From contig URDU01000004.1 of NCBI GenBank assembly GCA_900546625.1, positions 61,300 through 125,299 on the forward strand: a DNA stretch of 64,000 bases. Reading direction: 5' to 3'. This DNA comes from an uncultured Lachnobacterium sp. (lineage in GTDB: Bacteria; Bacillota; Clostridia; Lachnospirales; Lachnospiraceae). Numbering within the stretch: the first letter of the stretch is position 1; each line of letters opens with the position of its first letter. The translations under genes were made by a program, and so were the position numbers. The notes under the pieces were generated by a model. It did not search any database, was not told the origin of the DNA, and saw nothing but the letters and a program-made list of their open reading frames with translations. Shown piece by piece: positions 7,445-17,630 of the stretch.

Positions 7445-9328
7445 TTAGAGCTTGTGTACGAATAATGCGCGGATTGCATTTAGTACTGCAATCACCATTA
7501 CTCCTACGTCTGCAAATATTGCGAGCCACATATTGGCTATTCCGACTGCTCCGAGCACGAGGCAGATCAGCTTGATGCCTATTGCGAAGTAGGTGTTTTC
7601 ATATACTATTCGCAGGCATTTGCGCGATATTTTTATTGCTTTTGCTATTTTTAGCGGGTCATCATCCATGAGGACGATATCTGCGGCTTCGATTGCGGCA
7701 TCTGAGCCCATGGCGCCCATGGCGATTCCGATATCTGCTCTTGAGAGCACCGGTGCATCGTTGATTCCGTCTCCGACGAAGGCGAGCTTTTCTTTGCTGC
7801 CTTTTTTCGCAAGCAGCTCCTCTACCTTTGCCACCTTATCGCCCGGCAAAAGCTCACTGTATACCTCATCGATTCCAAGCTCTGACGCTACTGAGTCGGC
7901 TACTGTCCTTGAATCGCCTGTAAGCATTATTGTACCTTTTATTCCGGCTTTTTTCAATGCCTTTATTGCTGCTGCTGAGGTTGGTTTTATCTTATCTGAA
8001 ATAAGGATATAGCCCTCATAGCTGCCATCTATTGCGATATGGACTATGGTTCCGACCTTGTCTGTTTCACTGTCGCTTAAGCCCAGCTTTTTCATGAGCT
8101 TGTAGTTTCCTGCCGCTACAGATACGCCATCTACCTTTGCGGTGACTCCGTGGCCGCTGATTTCCTCAACGTCTGTCACACGGGTTCTGTCGATTTCCTT
8201 TCCATATGCCTTCTGTAAGCTCCTGCTGATCGGGTGCGATGAGCTGCTCTCTGCAAGTGCTGCATACTCAAGCACCTTTTCTCTATCGAGCGTATTGTCG
8301 TAGACTCCTGCTACCTCGAAAACGCCCTCTGTCATGGTACCTGTCTTGTCAAATACAACGTATCTGGTCTGTGATAGGGTCTCAAGATAGTTGGAGCCCT
8401 TTACAAGAACACCCTCGCGGCTGGCGCCTCCGATCCCTGCAAAAAAGCTGAGCGGAATACTGATGACCAGTGCGCACGGACAGCTTATTACGAGGAAGGT
8501 AAGTGCCCTGTATATCCAGCTACCCCACTGTGGTGCGGCTGACAGGAAAAGTATTCTGACAAGCGGTGGCAGTATCGCAAGTGCAAGTGCACTGTAGCAG
8601 ACTGCCGGAGTGTAATACTTGGCAAATTTTGATATGAAATTTTCTGATTTTGATTTCTTTGAGCTTGAATTTTCAACGAGGTCAAGTATCTTTGAAACCG
8701 TTGATTCGCCAAACTCTTTGGTGGTTTTAATCTTTAAAACACCGGACATATTGATGCATCCGCTGATTATCTCATCACCGCATTTTGCATCCCTCGGCAC
8801 GCTCTCGCCTGTAAGTGCGCTGGTGTTTAATGTAGATGAGCCCTCAACTATCACACCGTCGATAGGAACCTTTTCTCCGGGCTGTACCACGATTACTGAG
8901 CCGATAGCAACCTCATCAGGGTCAACCTGGGTGAGCTTTCCGTCCACCTCGATATTGGCATAGTCGGGTCTGATATCCATGAGCTCGCTGATATTCTTAC
9001 GGCTCTTTCCGACTGCATAGCTCTGAAACAGCTCTCCTATCTGGTAGAAAAGCATAACGGCTATAGCCTCTGTATAGTCACCATTCTCATAGAGCGCAAC
9101 CGCTATCGCGCCCACAGTGGCAACCGCCATCAGGAAGTTTTCATCAAATACCTGCTTGTTTTTGATTCCCTTAAATGCTTTTTTCAGGATATCGTATCCT
9201 ATAACCAGATAAGGCACCATATAAAGCAGGAACCTGATAATTCCCTTAACCGGTATGAAATGTAATATAATCATGAGTACTGCTGCGATTATGATACGCG
9301 TAAGTACTTTTTTCTGCTTTTTATTCAT
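7445..9328 (-). CDS. Zn/Cd/Pb-type P1B-2 heavy-metal efflux ATPase
   Basis: 627-aa P-type ATPase with the metal-channel motif SCPCALVISIP (about residue 280), phosphorylation site DKTGTMTEG (about 323), TGES in the actuator, HP-type locus SSSHPIS, and hinge GDGINDAP (about 518). The last membrane helix carries DVGVMVIAVLNAIRAL; the D-x-G motif together with CPC places it in the ZntA/CadA (P1B-2) group exporting Zn(II), Cd(II) or Pb(II). It lacks an N-terminal HMA domain; that domain is encoded separately just upstream (9426-9644). The start at 9328 has GGAG 9 nt upstream; a further ATG at 9343 overlaps that ribosome site. Expression is likely controlled by the operator at 9701-9724. Confidence 0.92.
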   Translation of the reverse strand: MNKKQKKVLTRIIIAAVLMIILHFIPVKGIIRFLLYMVPYLVIGYDILKKAFKGIKNKQVFDENFLMAVATVGAIAVALYENGDYTEAIAVMLFYQIGELFQSYAVGKSRKNISELMDIRPDYANIEVDGKLTQVDPDEVAIGSVIVVQPGEKVPIDGVIVEGSSTLNTSALTGESVPRDAKCGDEIISGCINMSGVLKIKTTKEFGESTVSKILDLVENSSSKKSKSENFISKFAKYYTPAVCYSALALAILPPLVRILFLSAAPQWGSWIYRALTFLVISCPCALVISIPLSFFAGIGGASREGVLVKGSNYLETLSQTRYVVFDKTGTMTEGVFEVAGVYDNTLDREKVLEYAALAESSSSHPISRSLQKAYGKEIDRTRVTDVEEISGHGVTAKVDGVSVAAGNYKLMKKLGLSDSETDKVGTIVHIAIDGSYEGYILISDKIKPTSAAAIKALKKAGIKGTIMLTGDSRTVADSVASELGIDEVYSELLPGDKVAKVEELLAKKGSKEKLAFVGDGINDAPVLSRADIGIAMGAMGSDAAIEAADIVLMDDDPLKIAKAIKISRKCLRIVYENTYFAIGIKLICLVLGAVGIANMWLAIFADVGVMVIAVLNAIRALFVHKL

Positions 9329-9425
9329 ACGCCAAAGCTCCATTCGTTATAATCTCTTGATAATCACCCTTACTATAGCGCAGGCATTGAAATAATATCA
9401 TTTGTCATTCCAGTGCCCCGGCAAT

Positions 9426-9644
9426 TTATAAGAAAATCTCGCAGTCGTCCTCTACCTTTTTACAGTTCTTAAGAACCTCCTGCATAACCGCCTTTGCATC
9501 CTGTCCTTCCTCAAACTCAACGCTCATCTTGAGTGTCATGAAATTGACTGTGGCATCCTTTACACCTGCTGTATTCTTTGCGGCATCCTCCATCTTGTTG
9601 GCGCAGTTAGCGCAGTCTACATCGATTTTGTAAGTCTTCTTCAT
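9426..9644 (-). CDS. Stand-alone heavy-metal-associated (HMA) domain protein
   Basis: 72-aa ferredoxin-like HMA domain. The metal-binding loop reads DCANCANKME (about residues 9-18), with the two cysteines of the CxxC motif. The rest follows the beta-alpha-beta-beta-alpha-beta pattern (GVKDATVNFMTLKM), and the C-terminus adds CKKVEDDCE. It is first in the operon with the P-type ATPase and probably delivers metal to it, replacing the N-terminal HMA domain missing there. AAGGAG precedes the ATG at 9644 by 9 nt. The longer frame to 9704 runs into the operator and is not used. Confidence 0.9.
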   Translation of the reverse strand: MKKTYKIDVDCANCANKMEDAAKNTAGVKDATVNFMTLKMSVEFEEGQDAKAVMQEVLKNCKKVEDDCEIFL

Positions 9645-9700
9645 AGTAGTGTTCTCCTTATTTTCATGATTTATTTGTTTTATTGTACGTTTTGCATTGA

Positions 9701-9724
9701 ACATATGAATGATTGTTCATATGT
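9701..9724 (-). promoter_or_regulatory. ArsR/SmtB-type operator
   Basis: The inverted repeat ACATATGAA-TGATTG-TTCATATGT matches the ATATGAAC..TTCATAT pattern known for CzrA and CadC operators. It starts about 8 nt downstream of the -10 box, so a bound repressor would block transcription start. The ArsR protein encoded at 6651-7019 is the obvious candidate. Confidence 0.8.
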
Positions 9725-9731
9725 TAATTTT

Positions 9732-9759
9732 ATTATAGCACTTTTTACACTGTTGTCAA
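9732..9759 (-). promoter_or_regulatory. Promoter of the HMA/P-type ATPase operon
   Basis: On the minus strand TTGACA (9754-9759), a 16-nt spacer and TATAAT (9732-9737) give consensus elements. The metal operator lies just downstream. Confidence 0.8.
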
Positions 9760-9844
9760 TACACAATGTGCATCTAGACACAAAATCTATTCACATACTC
9801 TAATCACATAATTTAATCACATAGTTTATGATTCAGACTTCATT

Positions 9845-10033
9845 TTAAATATTTTCATTCCAAATGCTTCCCTCTTCTATCCCGTTTGCCGTAAGCCATT
9901 CATCCTCAACCTCTACATGACGCTGTCTGCCGTCTTCTCCCTCTAGATAAACAATGCATTTTGCTTTTGCACCGTCCACTCTTTCCTCACAGCCAAAATC
10001 TGCCTCATATATGTGCGTTACTTTATATACCAC
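9845..10033 (-). CDS. Small acidic hypothetical protein
   Basis: 62 aa when started at the GTG at 10033, which has GGAG 4 nt upstream (AAGGCGGAG). Longer versions from ATGs at 10066 or 10090 run into the hairpin at 10078-10133 and lack ribosome sites. The protein is rich in Glu/Asp (YEADFGCEERVDGAKA..., VEVEDEWLTANGI) and looks like a small beta-rich domain. No family is recognised. It stands alone between the HMA promoter region and the thrH terminator. Confidence 0.5.
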   Translation of the reverse strand: MVYKVTHIYEADFGCEERVDGAKAKCIVYLEGEDGRQRHVEVEDEWLTANGIEEGSIWNENI

Positions 10034-10077
10034 TACTCTCCGCCTTCTTTCATATATTTTGCATGACATAAATATAT

Positions 10078-10133
10078 AGAAACTTCCCACATGTACAGGT
10101 GGATGATTCCACTCTTAAATATCATGTGGGAAG
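10078..10133 (-). terminator. Terminator after thrH
   Basis: CTTCCCACATG (10083-10093) pairs with CATGTGGGAAG (10123-10133), an 11-bp perfect stem. On the minus strand it is followed by a T-rich tail (TTTCTATATATTTAT). It lies 38 nt past the thrH stop codon. Confidence 0.7.
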
Positions 10134-10171
10134 CTGTTTAAAACTATATTTATTAATTGCCGAATAAATAA

Positions 10172-10771
10172 TTATAATGCCGCTTTAATCGCTGCAAGCA
10201 GCTCATCATATGTCTCATATGCAGGAAGCTCAGGGTAGTCCTTCTTGATGGCATCTGTGCTTCTGAAAAGGAAGCCTGCCTTGCTGGCCTGTATCATGCC
10301 TAAATCGTTGTGGCTGTCACCGCTTGCGATGGTATCGTATCCGATAGACTGCAGTGCCTTTACAGTTGTAAGCTTTGACTGCTCACATCTCATTCTAAAG
10401 CCTGTAATCTCGCCATCTTCAGCAACCTCAAGCTCGTTACAAAAGATTGTTGGCCAGCCGAGCTTCTTCATGAGCGGGCCTGCAAACTGTGAAAATGTAT
10501 CACTGATGATGATTACCTGTGTAATTGAGCGAAGCTCATCTAAGAACTCCTTTGCGCCCGGCATTGGATCTATTTTTGCGATTGTCTCCTGGATTTCTTT
10601 TAATCCGAGTCCGTGCTCCTTTAAAATATTTATTCTATAGTTCATGAGCTTATCATAATCCGGCTCATCTCTTGTTGTCTTTTCAAGCTCAGGAATGCCT
10701 GTCTCCTTTGCAAATGCAATCCAGATTTCAGGTACCAATACTCCCTCAAGGTCTAAGCATACAATATTCAT
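10172..10771 (-). CDS. thrH: ThrH-like phosphoserine phosphatase/homoserine phosphotransferase
   Basis: 199-aa HAD-superfamily enzyme. HAD motif I is CLDLEGVLVPE (nucleophile Asp near residue 6, with the ThrH-type DLEGVL in place of SerB-type DMDST). Motif II Ser/Thr is in IIISDTFSQF, the Lys is in the EQSKLTTV region, and motif III is ASGDSHNDLGM. Length and motif spellings fit ThrH, described in Pseudomonas as dephosphorylating phosphoserine and transferring phosphate to homoserine. In this cell it probably completes serine or threonine synthesis. It is monocistronic, with a GGAG-containing upstream region and the terminator at 10078-10133. Confidence 0.88.
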   Translation of the reverse strand: MNIVCLDLEGVLVPEIWIAFAKETGIPELEKTTRDEPDYDKLMNYRINILKEHGLGLKEIQETIAKIDPMPGAKEFLDELRSITQVIIISDTFSQFAGPLMKKLGWPTIFCNELEVAEDGEITGFRMRCEQSKLTTVKALQSIGYDTIASGDSHNDLGMIQASKAGFLFRSTDAIKKDYPELPAYETYDELLAAIKAAL

Positions 10772-10928
10772 TTTGATTCCTCCGTGTGTTTTATTTTATG
10801 GATTTCGATGAAGCTCAATATACTTGTCATGTAACTATTTAAGCAGCCTTGAACAGTTACATTTCATTTATAGTTCACCGATTTAATCCAGTAAAGTATA
10901 TCATACAAGACGACTGTCTACAATAGAA

Positions 10929-11597
10929 TTATACGTGATTTTTCAAAGGATTTTCATTACACGCGCCGACTTTTGCAGAGAAGACGCCCTCATCATCTAT
11001 GATGTTTCCGCTCTCAACATGCTTTTTCAGTATATTGTTAAACGCATAATCCCATATTTTCTCTGAGCCAAGTGCTGTGCGCTTATTTCTACCGAGTATC
11101 TGCGACAGCTTCACGCTGTGCTCACGCCATGAGAGCCCGCCTGACGCATCATTTAGCAGCATCGGCTGGATATTATCCATGGTATGTGCAAATTTGGCTT
11201 CCGGTGTCTGCTGCGCCTCAAATTCCTCCCACAGCTCTAAAAGCGGCTTGCCCTGTTCCTTTGGCAAAAGTCCGTATATGCGCTCCGCCGCCTTCTGCTC
11301 ACGCTCATGCTGTGTGGCCTTGCCTGCCTCATCATAGGCATATGTATCTCCTGCGTCAATCTCTACTATGTCGTGTATCAAAAGCATTCCTACTGTCTTT
11401 AGCACGTCTATCTTCTCATTGGCATACTCGCTCAGGAGCATGGTCATGATAGCCATATGCCAGGCATGCTCCGCATCATTTTCCTTGCGGCTTGCATCAG
11501 CTAAATACGTCTGGCGGAATATCTCCTTTTCCTTGTCGATTTCTCTGATAAAATCAAGCTGTTTTTCTAATCTGTCGTTTTTCTCATTTTCCTGCAT
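10929..11597 (-). CDS. HD-domain hydrolase (YfbR/HDDC2-like nucleotidase family)
   Basis: 222 aa. An HD metal site is spread over EHAWHMAIM (His near residue 44), LLIHDIVEIDAGD (His-Asp near 74-75) and HTMDNIQPML (Asp near 139). The helix pattern and the IVEIDAGDTYAYD segment match the HDDC2/YfbR group, whose studied members remove the 5' phosphate from deoxynucleotides. An N-terminal charged helix precedes the domain. It appears monocistronic, between thrH and the end of the trp operon. The exact substrate is inferred only from family resemblance. Confidence 0.8.
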   Translation of the reverse strand: MQENEKNDRLEKQLDFIREIDKEKEIFRQTYLADASRKENDAEHAWHMAIMTMLLSEYANEKIDVLKTVGMLLIHDIVEIDAGDTYAYDEAGKATQHEREQKAAERIYGLLPKEQGKPLLELWEEFEAQQTPEAKFAHTMDNIQPMLLNDASGGLSWREHSVKLSQILGRNKRTALGSEKIWDYAFNNILKKHVESGNIIDDEGVFSAKVGACNENPLKNHV

Positions 11598-11695
11598 TAT
11601 TGTATCTCCATGTTAATTCTTACCATATTTGCAAATCTGCATTCTTTTACTTTATTATGAATTAACCAATAGCTTTGTCAAGCTTTCAATACAAA

Positions 11696-12463
11696 TTACA
11701 GCGCATCCTTCATAGATTTAACATACTCACCGACATGCTTTGGTGAGTCCTCACCATATTCATCGATAATCTTGATGATAGCGGAGCCCACAATGGCACC
11801 ATCCGAGATGTCTGCCATCTTCTTTGCCTGCTCAGGTGTTGAAATGCCAAAGCCGATAGCACATGGCACATCAGTGTTTTCCCTGATGACCTTGACGATG
11901 GAAGCCAGATCTGTCTTAATCTCGCTTCTTGTACCGGTGACTCCGAGGCTTGAAATCACATAGATAAAGCCGGTTGCCTCCTTTGCAATCATCGCGATGC
12001 GATCCTTTGATGTAGGTGCGATAAATGAAATGAGGTCCACAGCATATTTCTCACAGAGTGGTAAAAACTCTTCCTTTTCCTCATATGGGATATCAGGCAG
12101 GATAAGTCCGTCAATGCCTATTTCCTTACATGTACTGATAAACTTTTCTGCGCCGTAGGAGTAAACCACGTTTGCATATGTCATGAAAACCATAGGGATT
12201 GTGACATCTTTTCTCAAATCTCTCACAAGGTCAAAAACCTTGTCAGTGGTGACTCCGGCTGCGAGTGCCTTTATGTTGGCTCCCTGAATTACCGGTCCCT
12301 CTGCTGTAGGATCAGAGAATGGAATACCAAGCTCTATAAGGTCTGCTCCGTTTGCAACAGCTTCTCTTACGATTTTTGCAGTTGTCTCTAAATTTGGATC
12401 ACCGCAGGTGATAAATGGTATAAATGCCTTGCCGTTTTCAAACGCACTTCTTATCTTACTCAT
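11696..12463 (-). CDS. trpA: Tryptophan synthase alpha subunit
   Basis: 255-aa TIM barrel. It cleaves indole-3-glycerol phosphate to indole and glyceraldehyde-3-phosphate and passes indole to TrpB. The catalytic Glu is in [17 protein letters not shown] (about residue 43) and the second acid in [14 protein letters not shown]. The phosphate loop GFGIS and the C-terminal DGAIVGSAI are present. Its start overlaps the end of trpB by 8 nt, so the two are translationally coupled. It is the last gene of the trpEGDCBA cluster. No convincing hairpin terminator is visible in the 97 bp that follow. Confidence 0.97.
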   Translation of the reverse strand: MSKIRSAFENGKAFIPFITCGDPNLETTAKIVREAVANGADLIELGIPFSDPTAEGPVIQGANIKALAAGVTTDKVFDLVRDLRKDVTIPMVFMTYANVVYSYGAEKFISTCKEIGIDGLILPDIPYEEKEEFLPLCEKYAVDLISFIAPTSKDRIAMIAKEATGFIYVISSLGVTGTRSEIKTDLASIVKVIRENTDVPCAIGFGISTPEQAKKMADISDGAIVGSAIIKIIDEYGEDSPKHVGEYVKSMKDAL

Positions 12464-13646
12464 AAATGTTCTCCCCTCTGTATCTTGCTATTGCCGCGCA
12501 GTCCTTGTCGCCTCTGCCTGAAACAGTAACAACGATTATCTTGTCCTTGTCCATTGCAGGAGCCAGCTTCATGGCATATGCCACTGCATGTGAGGACTCG
12601 ATTGCAGGGATGATTCCCTCTGTCTTTGCGAGGTATTCAAAAGCATTTACAGCTTCATCATCTGTTACCGGTACATATTTTGCTCTTCCGATATCGTGCA
12701 GATATGCATGCTCCGGGCCGACTCCCGGATAGTCAAGTCCTGCAGAAATAGAATAAACCGGAGCAATCTGTCCGTATTTGTCCTGACAGAAGTATGACTT
12801 CATGCCGTGGAAAATACCAAGACGGCCTGTATTTACTGTGGCCGCAGTCTCAAAGGTATCGATTCCTCTTCCTGCTGCCTCGCAGCCGATGAGCTCAACT
12901 CCCTCATCCTCTATGAAGTTGTAAAAGCTTCCGATGGCATTTGAGCCGCCGCCCACACATGCGATGACTGCATCAGGCAGTCTGTGCTCCTTTTCAAGCA
13001 TCTGCTCCTTGATTTCCTTTGAGATGACCGCCTGGAAATCTCTTACGATGGTAGGGAACGGATGTGGTCCCATAACTGAGCCAAGGCAGTAATGTGTGTC
13101 TGAAATTCTCTTGGTCCACTCTCTCATTGCCTCCGATACGGCATCCTTTAATGTGGCTGTGCCTGATGTAACAGGGATAACCTCTGCTCCAAGCAGACGC
13201 ATGCGGTATACATTGAGTGCCTGACGCTTTGTGTCCTCCTCGCCCATGAATACGACACATTCCATGCCCATAAGAGCTGCGGCTGTTGCTGTTGCCACAC
13301 CGTGCTGACCGGCTCCGGTCTCAGCTATCAGGCGGGTTTTGCCCATTTTCTTTGCCAGAAGTGCCTGACCTAATACGTTGTTGATCTTGTGCGCTCCTGT
13401 ATGGTTTAAATCCTCTCTCTTAAGGTATATTTTTGCTCCACCAAGATCCTTTGTCATCTTTTCTGCGTAGTACAGTCTCGATGGTCTTCCTGCATAATCG
13501 TTGAGAAGCTCTGTGAGCTCTCTGTTAAATTCAGGATCGTTTTTGTAATGATTGTATGCTTCTTCTAATTCTTTAACGGCATTCATGAGGGTTTCAGGAA
13601 TGTACTGGCCTCCGTGAATACCGAATCTTCCGTTTGGATTTGTCAT
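12456..13646 (-). CDS. trpB: Tryptophan synthase beta subunit
   Basis: 396-aa PLP enzyme of the TrpB1 type that joins indole and serine into tryptophan. The PLP lysine lies in [12 protein letters not shown] (about residue 86), and the phosphate-binding loop is [10 protein letters not shown]. The [10 protein letters not shown] segment follows. [16 protein letters not shown] at the N-terminus is typical. It overlaps trpA by 8 nt and follows trpC after 69 bp, the position where trpF is often found; no trpF is present. A second, divergent TrpB-like gene lies at 40126-41496. Confidence 0.97.
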   Translation of the reverse strand: MTNPNGRFGIHGGQYIPETLMNAVKELEEAYNHYKNDPEFNRELTELLNDYAGRPSRLYYAEKMTKDLGGAKIYLKREDLNHTGAHKINNVLGQALLAKKMGKTRLIAETGAGQHGVATATAAALMGMECVVFMGEEDTKRQALNVYRMRLLGAEVIPVTSGTATLKDAVSEAMREWTKRISDTHYCLGSVMGPHPFPTIVRDFQAVISKEIKEQMLEKEHRLPDAVIACVGGGSNAIGSFYNFIEDEGVELIGCEAAGRGIDTFETAATVNTGRLGIFHGMKSYFCQDKYGQIAPVYSISAGLDYPGVGPEHAYLHDIGRAKYVPVTDDEAVNAFEYLAKTEGIIPAIESSHAVAYAMKLAPAMDKDKIIVVTVSGRGDKDCAAIARYRGENIYE

Positions 13647-13715
13647 GATGTTTTCCCTTCTGATGTATATTTGTAAATATTCTTAAAACTATGAAGCTGC
13701 TTATATATAGCTCTA

Positions 13716-14504
13716 TCAGCTTAATCGCAATTCATCGAGTTTTTTCTTTTTGTCGTCCGCTCTCATCAGCGTCTCTCCGATAAGCACTGCGTCTGCTCCG
13801 ATTTCACGTATTGCCCTGATATCGTCTGTGCTCTTTACACCGCTTTCCGATACAAATATGATATCCTCCGGAATCAGGTCGCGCAGCTTTCTGCTGTTAG
13901 CTGTATCAACTGTAAAGTCCTTCAGATTGCGGTTGTTGACACCTATTATTCTGGCACCGGCTCTTACCGCCATCCCTGCCTCTTTTTCATTGTGTATCTC
14001 CACAAGGGCGCTTATGCCAAGGCTGTCACAGACCTTTATATATTCACCAAGCTGCTCCTCTGACAGTATGGAGCAGATTAAAAGCACCGCAGCGGCACCG
14101 AGTGTCTTTGCCTGATATATCTGATATTCGTCAACCGTAAAATCCTTTCGGATGCACGGAATCGAAACCGTTTTTGAAATCTCCTTAAGATACTCATCCG
14201 AGCCTAAAAACCACTTTGGCTCTGTCAATACCGAGATGCAATCCGCACCTGCCTTCTCGTATTCCCTTGCGATTTCAAGATATCTGAAATCCGGCTCTAT
14301 AAGTCCCTTTGACGGCGAAGCCTTTTTGCACTCGCATATGAAGCTTAAGTCATCCTTTTTAAGTGCTTTTTCAAATGCAAAATCACAAAGCTTTTCGTTT
14401 TTCGTCTGAATCGCGATATTTTTCATTTCCTCAAGGCTTATTTTTTTCTTGTCCTCTGCCACACGAAGCCTTGAATATTCGGCAAGCTGGTCTAAAATAT
14501 TCAT
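13716..14504 (-). CDS. trpC: Indole-3-glycerol phosphate synthase
   Basis: 262-aa TIM barrel that closes carboxyphenylamino-deoxyribulose phosphate into indole-3-glycerol phosphate. Characteristic segments are [15 protein letters not shown] (catalytic Glu/Lys), [24 protein letters not shown] and [13 protein letters not shown], ending in VSESGV and LIGETLMRA. It is monofunctional, with no TrpF domain fused at the C-terminus. The ATG overlaps the trpD stop (ATGA), implying translational coupling. Confidence 0.97.
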   Translation of the reverse strand: MNILDQLAEYSRLRVAEDKKKISLEEMKNIAIQTKNEKLCDFAFEKALKKDDLSFICECKKASPSKGLIEPDFRYLEIAREYEKAGADCISVLTEPKWFLGSDEYLKEISKTVSIPCIRKDFTVDEYQIYQAKTLGAAAVLLICSILSEEQLGEYIKVCDSLGISALVEIHNEKEAGMAVRAGARIIGVNNRNLKDFTVDTANSRKLRDLIPEDIIFVSESGVKSTDDIRAIREIGADAVLIGETLMRADDKKKKLDELRLS

Positions 14505-15514
14505 CGGCTTACCTCGATAAGCTTATCGAGTGTCTCAAGTGCTTTTCCTGAATCAATGATTTCTGCGGCAAGCTCGATACCTGCTTTCATGCTGTCGGCC
14601 TTTCCACCGATATAAAGTGATGCGCCCGCGTTCATGAGTACTGCATTTCTCTTATGCCCCTTCTGTCCTCCTAAGATATCACGCACGATTTTTGCATTTT
14701 CCTCAGGTGTACCGCCTTTTAAATCCTCCTTTGTACAGCGCTCAAAGCCGAAATCCTCCGGTGTGATTACTGTGGTTCTGAACCATCCGTCCTTTATCTC
14801 ACACACCTTGGTCGGTGCGCTCATGGAAATCTCATCGAGCTTATCCATGCCGTAGACTACCATTCCGCGCTTTACTCCGAGGCTTACAAGCACCTGTGCA
14901 AGCGGCTCTACGAGGTACTCATCATACACTCCGAGAAGCTGCATGGCCGGTGAACCCGGGTTTGTGAGTGGTCCTAAAATATTGAATACTGTTCTAAAAC
15001 CAAGCTCTTTTCTGATAGGTCCGACATATTTCATTGATGTGTGATATTTCTGTGCAAAGAAGAAGCACATGCCGACTTTATTTAAAAGCTCCACGCATTT
15101 CTCAGGGCTTTGGTCTATGTTGACACCGAGTGCCTCAAGACAGTCTGCTGTGCCGCATAATGAAGAGGCTGCCCTGTTTCCGTGCTTTGCCACCTTCATG
15201 CCGCCTGCTGCCGCAACAAGTGCTGAGGTTGTTGAAATGTTGAAGCTCTGTGCATTGTCTCCGCCCGTTCCCACGATTTCGAACACATCCATACCTGTTT
15301 TCACCTGTACCGCATGCTCTCTCATGGCTGCCGCACAGCCTGCGATTTCGTCTGTTGTCTCAGCCTTTGCACTCTTTGTGGAAAGAGCTGCAAGAAAAGC
15401 TGCATTCTGGGTTGGTGTTGTCTCACCGCCCATGATTTCATTCATCACTGCATATGCCTCGTCATATGTGAGGTCTTCTTTGTTTACGATTTTTACTATG
15501 GCTTCTTTTATCAT
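14501..15514 (-). CDS. trpD: Anthranilate phosphoribosyltransferase
   Basis: 337 aa. It transfers the phosphoribosyl group of PRPP onto anthranilate. The glycine-rich [15 protein letters not shown] motif (about residues 79-93) binds PRPP, and KHGNRAASS is the following conserved loop. [16 protein letters not shown] and the metal-binding DKLDEIS region are also intact. It is monofunctional, with trpG as a separate gene upstream. It is separated from trpG by 86 bp and overlaps trpC by 4 nt. Confidence 0.97.
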   Translation of the reverse strand: MIKEAIVKIVNKEDLTYDEAYAVMNEIMGGETTPTQNAAFLAALSTKSAKAETTDEIAGCAAAMREHAVQVKTGMDVFEIVGTGGDNAQSFNISTTSALVAAAGGMKVAKHGNRAASSLCGTADCLEALGVNIDQSPEKCVELLNKVGMCFFFAQKYHTSMKYVGPIRKELGFRTVFNILGPLTNPGSPAMQLLGVYDEYLVEPLAQVLVSLGVKRGMVVYGMDKLDEISMSAPTKVCEIKDGWFRTTVITPEDFGFERCTKEDLKGGTPEENAKIVRDILGGQKGHKRNAVLMNAGASLYIGGKADSMKAGIELAAEIIDSGKALETLDKLIEVSR

Positions 15515-15600
15515 GATTATGTCCTCCTGTTTCCCGATGATATTTTGTTTATGATTTTGTTCTGCAATTTGTTTTCAATTCAACAACCAATATATAAATT

Positions 15601-16167
15601 TTATGCTTTGATAAAATTACTAAGCATCTGCTTTCCGTCCGGTGTCATGATTGACTCCGGGTGAAACTGCACTCCGTAAATCGGATACTCCTTATGCTGC
15701 ACTGCCATAATCTCACCATCATCTGTAGTGGCTGTAATCTTTAGGCAATCAGGCATCGTGTCTGCATCTGCCGCAAGCGAATGATATCTGGCAACCTTTG
15801 CATGCTCCGGGCAACCCTTGAATAAAAGGCTTTTTGTGTCAAACGATACATCCGACTGCTTTCCGTGCATGAGCTGCTTTGCATATGTGACTGTTGCACC
15901 GTACGCTGCGCATATCGCCTGATGACCGAGGCACACGCCAAGTATTGGAATTTCCTTTCCAAGCTCCTTTGCCACAGCTATTATCACTCCCGCATCCTCA
16001 GGTCTTCCCGGTCCCGGGGATAAGATGATGCGGTCAGGCTTTAAAGCCTTAATCTCTTCAACTGTCATCTCATCATTTCTGATTACTCTGATATCAGGCT
16101 CTATCTCGCCGATTAGCTGATACAGATTGTAAGAAAAGCTGTCGTAGTTATCAATCAGTAAAATCAT
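15601..16167 (-). CDS. trpG: Anthranilate synthase glutamine amidotransferase subunit
   Basis: 188-aa class I amidotransferase supplying ammonia to TrpE. The N-terminus LIDNYDSFSYNL is typical. The oxyanion motif is LSPGPGRPEDAG, the nucleophile Cys lies in GVCLGHQAI (about residue 80), and the His/Glu pair is in VQFHPES (about residue 170). It overlaps trpE by an ATGA junction. It could also serve PabB, since TrpG/PabA are often shared; no pab gene is seen here. Confidence 0.96.
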   Translation of the reverse strand: MILLIDNYDSFSYNLYQLIGEIEPDIRVIRNDEMTVEEIKALKPDRIILSPGPGRPEDAGVIIAVAKELGKEIPILGVCLGHQAICAAYGATVTYAKQLMHGKQSDVSFDTKSLLFKGCPEHAKVARYHSLAADADTMPDCLKITATTDDGEIMAVQHKEYPIYGVQFHPESIMTPDGKQMLSNFIKA

Positions 16168-17630
16168 TCTTCCACCTCCTGTGAGACTTCCAGTGCCTTA
16201 AGAGAAGCCTTTGCCTTGTTTATGCACTCCTGAAATTCCTTCTCAGGGTCTGAATCCGCAACGATTCCCGCTCCGCTTCTCACGAAAACCTTGCCGTTTT
16301 TCTTGTAGGCAATACGGATTGCGATACATGTATCCATGTTTCCGGTAAAATCTATATATCCGATTGCCCCTCCGTAAATACCTCGCTTGTTGTCCTCAAG
16401 CTCTCCGATGAGCTGGCACGCTCTGATCTTTGGTGCTCCTGAAAGTGTTCCTGCCGGAAGCACGGCCTCTATGGCATCGAGTGCGTCATATTCATCCCTG
16501 ATCTCGCCCCTTACTGTCGAACCGATATGCATTACATGTGAATATCTCTCGATGGAATGAAGCTTTTCAACTTTTACAGTTCCGAATTTACTTACTTTTC
16601 CAAGGTCATTTCTTCCGAGATCGACCAGCATATTGTGCTCTGCGAGCTCCTTTTCGTCTGCAAGAAGTCCTGCCTCAAGCTCTTTATCCTCTTCCTCTGT
16701 CGCGCCTCTTGGCCTCGTGCCTGCCAGTGGAAATGTGTGAAGCACTCCGTTTTCAAGCTTTACAAGAGTCTCCGGTGATGCTCCCGCAACCTCCACATCG
16801 GTTCCCGAAAAATAAAACATGTACGGTGAAGGATTTATCGTACGAAGCACGCGGTAGGTATCAAAAAGGCTTCCCTCAAACGGTGCACTCAATCTGTTTG
16901 ATAAAACTATCTGGAAAATATCGCCCTCCTTGATATGATGCTTTGCCTTCTCGACCATCTCACAATACTGCTCCTTGTCAAAAAGCGGTGTGACCTCGCC
17001 CAGCAGCTTTCCACCCATATTCTGCTTTTTCTCTCCGTGCGTCAGAAGCTCCCTAAGCTGCTTTAGCTCAACAATCGCTTTGTTATAGCCTGTTTCCGGA
17101 GCATCAAGCGGCATATTTGCAATTAATATTATCTTCTGGCACAGATTGTCAAATGCTATTACCTTATCAAAAAGCATCATATCAACATCCTTGAAATCCT
17201 CTGTGTCCCTTGCTTTTCCTCTGAGGCTTTTCTCCTTGTAGCCCAGATAATCATACGAAAAATAACCTACAAGGCCACCTGTAAACGAAGGCAGATAATC
17301 AAATTTCGGACTCTTGTACTCTGAAAGAATCTGTCTGATGTACTCTGAAGGATTTTCCGTCTCCACCGAAAGCTTTCCAAGCTTCATGTGACCATCTATG
17401 CAGTTAATCTCAAGCTTTGGATCATATCCCAAAAATGTATATCTTCCCCAGGCTTCATTGGCTTGTGCTGATTCAAGCAGATAACAATGTGTTGAAACAT
17501 TCTGCAGAATCCTCATGGCCTCTATAGGTGTGATAAAGTCTGATAATATCTCACAGCTTACAGGGAGAATGTCATACTTCCCGGTTTTTGCTATTTCTTT
17601 AACTTCGGTCAGTGTAGGGAAAAATTTCAT
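16164..17630 (-). CDS. trpE: Anthranilate synthase component I
   Basis: 488-aa chorismate-using enzyme and the committed step of tryptophan synthesis. The N-terminal LLES motif (in [20 protein letters not shown], about residues 45-65) is the tryptophan feedback site, which supports TrpE over PabB. The catalytic domain shows [56 protein letters not shown] and [10 protein letters not shown]. The ATG at 17630 is chosen because GGAGG stands 7 nt upstream; an ATG at 17666 lacks one. It is first in trpEGDCBA and lies 180 nt beyond the T-box terminator. Confidence 0.97.
   Translation of the reverse strand: MKFFPTLTEVKEIAKTGKYDILPVSCEILSDFITPIEAMRILQNVSTHCYLLESAQANEAWGRYTFLGYDPKLEINCIDGHMKLGKLSVETENPSEYIRQILSEYKSPKFDYLPSFTGGLVGYFSYDYLGYKEKSLRGKARDTEDFKDVDMMLFDKVIAFDNLCQKIILIANMPLDAPETGYNKAIVELKQLRELLTHGEKKQNMGGKLLGEVTPLFDKEQYCEMVEKAKHHIKEGDIFQIVLSNRLSAPFEGSLFDTYRVLRTINPSPYMFYFSGTDVEVAGASPETLVKLENGVLHTFPLAGTRPRGATEEEDKELEAGLLADEKELAEHNMLVDLGRNDLGKVSKFGTVKVEKLHSIERYSHVMHIGSTVRGEIRDEYDALDAIEAVLPAGTLSGAPKIRACQLIGELEDNKRGIYGGAIGYIDFTGNMDTCIAIRIAYKKNGKVFVRSGAGIVADSDPEKEFQECINKAKASLKALEVSQEVEE

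Noticed and set aside
7593..8012. 139-codon frame opposite the P-type ATPase
   Set aside because: It is the antisense shadow of the ATPase gene (Ser/Ile-rich, no ribosome site).
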